From Apostichopus japonicus (lineage: Eukaryota > Echinodermata > Holothuroidea > Aspidochirotida > Stichopodidae): a stretch of DNA of 64,000 nt. A program made the translations under genes and the position numbers. The stretch covers positions 3,323,501 through 3,387,500 of the forward strand of contig NC_092572.1 of the NCBI RefSeq assembly GCF_037975245.1. Reading direction: 5' to 3'. The notes beneath the pieces are model-generated. The model was not told the DNA's origin, made no database searches, and saw nothing but the letters and a program-made list of their open reading frames with translations. Shown here one piece after another: positions 57,011 to 64,000 of the stretch; the first letter of the stretch is position 1, and every line of letters starts with the position of its first letter.

Positions 57011-57650
57011 GGAAAGTGACATTACATTAATGATAGCAGTGCGATTTGTATCATTTGCTGCAGGCTGGTGAAATGGGCAAAGGAAAACCAGTCCAAGATG
57101 CCTATGTTAAACCCCTTTAACAATAGCCTAAGTAGTGACAGGTTGGCCAGGGCCTTACGGTGAGAAAACATCCGGATGGGAGTATGTTAAGATTGTCAGA
57201 AGAGGCGGGTTACCGGTGGCCAGCAAAGTGGTAGCGAGGCAGAGAAGATACAGGACGGTGCCTTATCGAACAGCCGGCTAAACAGAGGATGGCGGTCGGA
57301 CTAACAAAGGAGAATGTGGACCAGATTGGGAGCCCTTTCGAGGAGGAAGAACTGCCGGTGACAAGTTAGTGTCGAGCAACACAAAATAGGCAACGATGGT
57401 GTAAACCCACGAGGTCAGAGGGAACCCAAAAACTCGATGAGGGGAGACGCGCCGAACAGAGGTCAACCACCGCTTAACAATTGAAACCCGTTCCAGGGCG
57501 ACATGCGGCTGGCCTAAAAGCGACACTTTGACGGAAGAGAGCCCCTCAAATGCGGTGACGGTGGTTAAACTAACACAAATAAGTCCAATTTGCTTTTCGC
57601 ATTTGCAAATAGAAGATTGCAGCAGATGCCGTTAGGTACCACTCACACTC
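57011..57650. other. 5' side of the Gypsy relic, no firm gene
   Basis: Higher G+C than the surroundings and probably the leader or gag start of the retroelement. Short frames only. An antisense 82-codon frame (57278-57526) has no recognisable features. Confidence 0.4.
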
Positions 57651-57652
57651 TT

Positions 57653-59320
57653 TGACGGTTCAACACCATGGAAGGATTATCTTGTACACTTTGAGCTAAT
57701 AGCTGAACTATATGGGTGAAACAAACGCTGTAGATATCAACAGCTTGCTGTAAGTCTAAGTGGTCCGACGCAGGCAGTTCTTGCCAATTTGAAACCAGTC
57801 AGGAGACGGAGGTTTCATTTACTATCTAGCGCCCGGAGCAGAGATTTGGAAAAGAAATCAAATGAGGAAGACCCTAAGTAAAATATGTGACAATTTCTAC
57901 CGGAGCTGTTGTGAGCCTCTTCAAGGACATGCAATGGACATAATGTGCCCATTTCCAGTGTCAGACAGGGGAAACAAGTATGCACTAGTGATAGCAGATT
58001 AATTCAGCAAATGGACGGAGGCTTATACTATGTGGGAAAAGTAGGCTGCGGGGGCGTATCCAGGATTTTCCAATAGGGGGGGGCGCCAGGTATGAATGAT
58101 CGCCGTCCTGGGGGATGGGTCTAAGGGGAGGGGTGTACAATTTTTGCTTTCAAAGAAGGGCTGAAATGCAAAATGGTGTCATATGCATGGGCGGCGATCC
58201 GTACTTCCGAGTGGGGGGGGGGGGGATATGACCTTGTTGACTATCTAAGCGTAGCGCCACCATGAGTTGGCGCGAAGCGTACAAGAAAATTTTGGGATTA
58301 ACAAACCCTCTAGATGGCCGGAAACGGCACTTCCCGAGGTTTCCAAGCGGCATATACACAACTTTAAAATAGGGATGTCATGTCCGAAATACCTCATAAT
58401 CAGGATCCCAAATACTTTTCTTTTTAATTTCGGGTGTTATTTTGGGAAAATTGCCCCTGTCAATCTTGTTTCAGGCGCAACGTTAGAATGTTCGAGAGCT
58501 CTGTTATATTATTCGATGAAGAAAATGGCCTCCACCCAGGATCGCCGCCCATGGCCATATGTGATCCATTTTTCGACCTTAATAATAAGCAACATTTCCA
58601 GTAAATATGGACACAAAATGCACAATTTAGTATGGCTGGCATGTCATTTAGTGTTTATAGTGATAATACAAACACAATTACCATCTATGTTTCTAAAACT
58701 ATTATGCCGCCGAACTTCGCCAGAACCTTTTTTGGCAAACAAAAAATAAAGCATACGGGAGGGGGGGGGGGGGGGTTGAGCGATCACCGACATCTCACAT
58801 AAAGGTCGTCATCAATTTTTTTTTTTTTTTTTTTGCTAAACTTTTTTTTTTTTTGGTGACGGCCAATAGGGGGGGCGCGCGCCTGTTGCGCCCCCCTGGA
58901 TACGCCCCTGGGCTGGAACAGTTGCGAATATATTGAATGAAGAGTTTTTCTGTCGCTTCGGAATACCAAGTGAAATTCACACTGACCAAGTACGATAGTT
59001 TGAGTCCCAATTTTTCCCATGGGTGTGCAAAATTTATGACGTAAAAAAAAAACAGGACTACACCTTTCATCGGCAATCGGACAGGATGGTGGGAAGATGT
59101 AACAAGGCGCTGGAGGCGATGCTGTATACGGTCAGGATAGAGATATGTGGCTCCTGAACATTACCAAGAAAATGGCATATCCCCTAACCTGCAGCGACCC
59201 TGTGTTGGGCCACTGACTGACGTACTCTATCATGTTAAGATGGGGTGCATCAAAGTGGTGCATCACGGCCGATTGATGGCTTACACAGGCAACAATAACT
59301 CTCTATGGATCCAAAGATCT
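57653..59320 (+). mobile_element. Ty3/Gypsy relic, internally deleted
   Basis: Gag motifs (STPWKDYLVHFELIAELYG, then LAVSLSGPTQAVLANL) at 57653-57860 are followed within 60 bp by integrase core motifs (MDIMCPFPVSDRGNKYALV, FSKWTEAY) at 57930-58040. Protease, reverse transcriptase and RNase H are missing. The integrase resumes after a MITE as ETVANILN-like sequence (58915-58990, FFCRFGIPSEIHTDQ). Its C-terminal part (DVLYHVKMGCIKVVHHGRL) lies at 59215-59280. Stops and frameshifts are frequent. The relic is dead. Confidence 0.85.
58049..58910. mobile_element. hAT-like MITE inserted in the integrase remnant
   Basis: The ends CGGGGGCGTATCCAGG and CCTGGATACGCCCCTG are inverted repeats of the CAGGGGCG type. 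The 5-bp sequence GGCTG flanks both sides. The inside has G tracts and no transposase. hAT elements normally duplicate 8 bp, so either the flank has changed or the termini are slightly misplaced. Confidence 0.75.
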
Positions 59321-59382
59321 TGATAGTCTCTACAATGTTAAAATTAACCTAATATTCGTTCCCATTTCTGTTATTTTGGCAG

Positions 59383-59511
59383 AAAATGGAGAAAAGATCA
59401 GTTTGAGGTTCAGTTCTGTTGTGCAAGCTTCAGTAAGAAGTTTTCAAAACGGGGAGATTTTAGAAATCTTTTACAAAGAAAAGGACGAGAGACCTGGACA
59501 ATAGTTCACTT
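59383..59511 (+). pseudogene. Ig-like half-domain, probable exon remnant
   Basis: The acceptor TTCTGTTATTTTGGCAG is followed, in phase 1, by NGEKISLRFSSVVQ and then SVRSFQNGEILEIFYKEKDE before a TAG at 59509. The opening resembles the start of the Ig exon at 32815 ([11 protein letters not shown]). A GTAAGA donor at 59432 would give a very short exon. The stop and the weak 3' context suggest a broken copy. Confidence 0.4.
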
Positions 59512-60683
59512 TCCAGCATTGTGATTATTCTTCGGACAGGAGACTGGACATCACACCGACACACCAAGAACACCAAATTTGAAAGAACCTTGCAAAGTTA
59601 AGATCAAAACTTACGAAGTAGAACAAGGACAGGGTTCTAAAAGACGGCAACGCAACGGCGGTCAGACATCTGAAGGCGTATTACAAGACGGATGAATCAA
59701 ATTTGTGGTTGAAAGATTCCAGACGAACGACGCGTGGAACTGAACCAGATGTGCATTTAACCTTGTAAAATGTTTGTAAACTCTTTCCAAGCTATTGTTG
59801 TACGATAACGAGAGCGGTAGCCGTGTTATGCTTACGTAGAAAAAGAATTCTTTTCTAAAATTCATTAATGCATGGAAAGGAATACTTCAATAATTGTTAG
59901 TTTCAAGTAAGTAAATACGAGGATAGGAACTGTGGTGGGAGGTGTCTAACCGAACTTGCATAGTATTTTAACTTTTAAAATAAATCAAATAAAACAAAAC
60001 TGTTAGCAAACAGCTATCCATGGAAGTGCCTGTGTAAGAGAATTTGTAACCTTCAGGTTGCCACACAACGCGTTACCAACAGATCCTTTTATACTAGTCT
60101 GAACATTGGCCTAAGTTTACGCGCCCGAGAATTTACTACTTCAAAAATACCGCCCTGAGTTGCGGTCACCAATCTTCCTGAGACCGGAAAGCTCAACCCT
60201 TCAAAAAAAAAAAGGCTAGGTGCACGATTGCTTACGTCATAGTGAACAACTTGGGAGGATAACTGGGATTTCCCGGCAAAGAATTGCAGCATTACTTCAA
60301 GCATAAGCAGTTAATATAGTTTTCACATCAATCGGAAATGATCTTATAATGCTTTTACTAAACTGTCACATACTACATAGACATTTATCATACTTTATTA
60401 GAATAAGATTAAAGATATATATAACATATTCTTTGTTTGATTTGTTTCTGTTTTAGCTTACTGGCTAACAAGAAACTACTCCATCATTTCCAGTCCACAC
60501 ACTTCACTTGCGGCTGAGGTGACTTCAGCTTGGACTAGATCAAAAACCAGTTAAAAATGAATATTAAAGAAAAATGGAAAAAAAATGATTTACTGCGCCC
60601 TTTTTAGGGAGGAATTTTTTTGTAAGGTAAACTTATCTAGAAATTGTTTGTTTCTTGTTATTTGTTTGCCCCGCTTCATGTAG

Positions 60684-60916
60684 GAAGTCGTTTGTCAAGA
60701 CACTTTGGACTTAACGATGACGAGTGTTCTTCCATTGGCGGAGATGAAAGTTTTACCATTCAGACGTACAGTTTGAAGAAAGTCACAGCACAGGAGACGT
60801 TTATCTCAGATCTTACAATCCACAGCAAACAAACTCAAATGGGATTGTTTTACTTCTGTGCCGCCACTTTAAACTATAAACAAGGGTCGATGGCAGTTAC
60901 CGTCAAAGTTTTGTGA
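60684..60916 (+). CDS. Terminal exon with the C-terminal half of an Ig V-like domain
   Basis: After an acceptor with the tract TTGCCCCGCTTCATGTAG the frame (phase 1) runs ~77 codons to TGA at 60914. It reads SRLSRHFGLNDDECSSIG, then DLTIHSKQTQMGLFYFCAAT and SMAVTVKVL. The G.FYFCA motif and the G..VTV strand resemble the F and G strands of a V-type Ig domain. The exon begins in the same phase as the Ig exon at 32815 would require, so it could close that gene or a neighbouring paralogue. There is no transmembrane segment, so the product would be secreted. Confidence 0.5.
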
Positions 60917-63380
60917 TGATTAAGAAATAAAACAGCAATAATATGGTCATCAGTTGAAAAACATTAAACAGGGAATAAAGACCTAAACAAATAGAGAAAT
61001 GGATCGAGAAAAGAATTGTATACGTCAAATTAACACTTGAACGAAGCAAGAATAACTGTTAGAGTTATATATTATAGTCGTAATCGTAATCGTACTACAG
61101 TGCCATGCGGGCGCATTAATATTTTCTCCATTGCTATTTTATTATCGAGACACCCTTTTGCAAACCCCTGCTTTAAAGATTGCCACACCAGACATGAACG
61201 AAGCGTTACACTATATTATGATCATGTAGTAATTATAACTTTATCCTTATGAATTTATCTTTATTTTCTCAGATTTCGACTACCGTCTGATTATATGATG
61301 AAACTGTACAAACCGGCCATGAACTCACTTGCTGTATTATATCCCCATGCTTTATCATATCCCCGTAAGAACTATCATCCCCTTCCCCTCACAAGAATAC
61401 ATATCAGAAGATATTAGTAAATAAAACCAGTTATGAATATAAGTAAATTTAATTTCACACCCGTATCATGGGAATGGGCAACAGAGAGAAAGTCCCCCTC
61501 ACCCCCGTCAGAAATTATCCGAACCGACATGGAGGCAGTAAAACAAAGACGAAATAACACCTATGTCATATAGAATATTGGATACCAGCAGTCGGCTCCA
61601 ATTATAGCATGCTATAGCTATAGGCTATAGGACAGTTTTATGATTACGTGATTTGTGGTCGCAAATCGACCTCAGGCTCTTAAATTAGCAAACATAGTTT
61701 ATTAACACCATTAGGCTCTTTGTGTAAACACTGTGTAGAAATATGTTCATGTCTGCAGTGTAGTTAATCATACCACCCTCACACAAAGACCCTCATATTG
61801 GAAAATATATGTGGCAGGCGTTGCAGACTTATAGGTAAAGAGAAGTCATTTCATGGCCAAGGAAGGTGGATTACGAAATCTCAAGAACCTTTCCATGACA
61901 GCGTGCTATAAGTTGGGGTCTTTACAGCAGACCTTTAAAGATCTGCTTCTCTAAAGATTCTCCTTGTAATCTCACTAAGCATAGAAATCTTCGAATCACT
62001 ACACTTTTATGCAGTCATTGATACATTCTATCACATTCCAGACCGTCACATGGAACTAGATTGTCGTTTTAAATAGGAACACATCCCCACTTGAATCAGT
62101 ATAGGGATGTGCAATGCCATGCAGCTGCGTGTACCTACTACATGTTATATTATGTATGTTTACTGTTTGAATCGCTAATATATACCCAACACTAGGAGCT
62201 AATTGGGCATACGTGCATCCTCCACTCATCTCTCTTAAACTTGCTTCCAAGTGGCACACATTTTAGAACACTTTTTTTTTATGGAACACGTTAAGTCTAT
62301 ATAAGTAGCTCTAACAAAAGATTGTGGTAGTAAATCATAATAATGCAAAATAATAATAAAATCACCACGACTGATTTAGGTAGGGCCTGATAATGGAAAT
62401 AAAAAAGGACACCAGAAGAAAAATCCCCCCCCCCCCGAAGATGGGAGGTGGGGGCATGTCCCAGTCCACAATGTGTACATTACTTATTAGCATAGCAATT
62501 AGCCATACCGCTGATAAAATTGGAAACTGTTCTTGCCCCGGTAAAACAGTTTGTTAAGGTTCGTACTAAGATAGCCATCAAATTCGCAATCTTCTTTGTC
62601 GGCATGACCAATGTATTGCGTCATGTGTGTATGCATATTCACGGCGCAGCTAACGCGCATTACATTGCTTCTCGGATTGTCTTCCAAAGTTGTTGTACAG
62701 AGAGTTGTACCAAACTCCTCCATTCAAAAGTGAACAGCGCCCTATTCCTTACACAACGGTTCATACATTCACGGCAACAATAAAATTAATTCACAGCATC
62801 GGAACCTGTGAACAGCAACAAGAACGGAAGATACAACAAGGGGTTTTAGACTTCGTCGAGCTAATTATTCTGAAACAAGATATCATTTTGACCAGATTTT
62901 AAAATGAACCTCGGCATTCAATTAATCAACAACGACGTCGAAGTAGACAACGGCATAACTTTAGCAAAAATAATTAGCTTACCAAAAAGCTTTTATTTAG
63001 AAGTCAAATGATTTAATTTTGACGAAGAATTGAATTTCAACAACCCCGATCATTTTAGACGACAGAAACTTTTTAACAGACGACAACATTTTGAACAACA
63101 ACAACAAATAATGGTCATCATCATCCCAAAAGTTGCCTTTAAAATCGAGGTAGTGGCCTGTCAACACAAAATTTGACATCATCAACAAAATTTGTGCAAT
63201 CCCGATCAAAATAAAAGCCGTCATGATCGAAATAGTTGTCTTCATCATCAAAAAAGTGGTCACCTTTTCATTAAGATAGTTTGACATCATCGACTATATT
63301 TTTCTTTTTGGCGTTCCATACAACTCTAGGTACGGCTCTGGCAGCTGGAAGCTGAAAGAGCGCCTCCAAATTCTCACATT
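60917..63380. other. Non-coding stretch with one repeat copy
   Basis: No gene recognised. 61095-61190 is a diverged copy of the ~100-bp terminus at 56905-57010. 62429-62438 is a C tract. The last ~80 bp lead into the first exon at 63387. Confidence 0.45.
61095..61190 (-). repeat. ~100-bp dispersed terminus, copy 3
   Basis: GTGCCATGCGGGCGCATTAA, TATTTTCTCCATTGC and AACCCCTGCTTTAAAGATTG parallel 56905-57010 in the same orientation, at roughly 75% identity by eye. Confidence 0.65.
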
Positions 63381-63386
63381 TGCAAA

Positions 63387-63471
63387 ATGGCGAAAGCTGC
63401 ACAGAAACTTGTCGGTCTCGGAACGAGATTAGGCACTTCCTTGGCCACACAAGGGCCCAAAGTTGCAGGAG
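63387..63471 (+). CDS. First exon of a mitochondrial-type protein, possibly ATP synthase subunit g
   Basis: ATG at 63387 in a good context (GCAAAATGG) begins MAKAAQKLVGLGTRLGTSLA, then TQGPKVAGG, and ends at a GTAAGC donor (one base into a codon). The amphipathic, basic, Ser/Thr/Gly-rich N-terminus looks like a mitochondrial protein. ATP synthase subunit g (ATP5MG/ATP5L) begins in a similar way, which is why I suggest it, but the diagnostic middle of that protein would lie in later exons outside this window. The short G+C-richer leader (63320-63386) is consistent with a 5' UTR. Confidence 0.45.
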
Positions 63472-64000
63472 GTAAGCATAACCTTATTACCATATTTAAT
63501 GTGGGTGTCATTTTATGAAATTTCGTTAGTTTACTTGCGTTTATTGGCCTTTATCGTAATGTCACCTTGTCGATGTTTGTTACAAAAGCATAGGCGTGTA
63601 ATACTAATAGCAGTTTCCAAAGTGTTAGGCTAATTGCCTAACATATGTGAGGCTACTGTAGATTGAGCCTAAGCTTAATATAGACTGTAGTAGGCTATGA
63701 TGGTACTTAGTTATAGGTCTACAGTGAATTTGCAATAGCAAGGTAATTATTGATATTTTCGAAGAAAGTGGTGATGACAATCTCGCTGATTATGCTCAGT
63801 GGTTTTCATCCTGTTATGTTAGGCCTAGCTAGGCTAAAGCCTGGTCGATAGCCTAGTCAAACTGCTTGAAGTTGAACTTGAAAGAAGGAATAACCTCACC
63901 CATGTGTTTATTATGAAGGTAAAAAGGTGGCATAATCTAGGAACATGTTACAAAATATAAAAATCACCATGTTTCTTAGTTTCACTGACATTGTTGGCCA

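Noticed and set aside
62997-63290. 97-codon minus-strand frame
   Set aside because: Built on GATCATCATC/GACATCATC-type simple sequence, with no protein-like features.

Overview
The window is nuclear DNA of an animal, most likely an echinoderm and plausibly a sea cucumber. This is an inference from AT-rich non-coding DNA, short exons with GT-AG borders in very long introns, echinoderm-like repeat content, and an immunoglobulin-type receptor gene. It is not bacterial: there are no operons and no ribosome-binding sites, and almost all long reading frames belong to transposable elements.

Host-type coding sequence is sparse. Candidate plus-strand exons of an unrecognised gene lie at 386-468, 1939-2020, 2669-2736 and perhaps 2999-3060. 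A single well-bounded exon lies at 25928-26076. An immunoglobulin-like gene starts at 32303 (signal-peptide exon, then a phase 1-1 Ig exon at 32815-33099). Related Ig-like half-domains lie at 59383-59511 and 60684-60916. At the right edge, 63387-63471 is a first exon with a mitochondrial-type N-terminus, possibly ATP synthase subunit g. Two minus-strand exons of unknown identity (19230-19295, 20183-20295) sit inside a repeat-bounded block.

Mobile DNA dominates. From left to right: an ~89-bp minisatellite (1-1600); a 6.66-kb element with ~350-bp inverted termini (3412-10070) whose minus-strand gene encodes a zinc-finger-like N-terminus, a PIN/XPG-like nuclease core and a C-terminal CXC domain; palindromic repeats (13840-14335); a block bounded by CCCAGCAAACAC termini and full of AACGTTTT motifs (18333-25720); a hAT relic with 8-bp target duplication (28470-30950); a hammerhead ribozyme on the minus strand (33391-33446); a tRNA-derived SINE (about 35070-35455); a 13.4-kb structure with ~650-bp inverted arms enclosing about ten tandem ~1.1-kb units built from retrotransposon gag and a 22-24-bp minisatellite (36231-49625); and then a nested set of LINEs, foldback-like repeats, a second SINE, a CRE-containing palindrome and an internally deleted Ty3/Gypsy relic carrying a hAT-like MITE (49800-59320).

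The genes do not form a pathway. The coherent units are the nuclease-bearing element, the gag-derived satellite block and the Ig gene. Coordinates of repeat borders were read by eye and may be off by a few to a few tens of bases.
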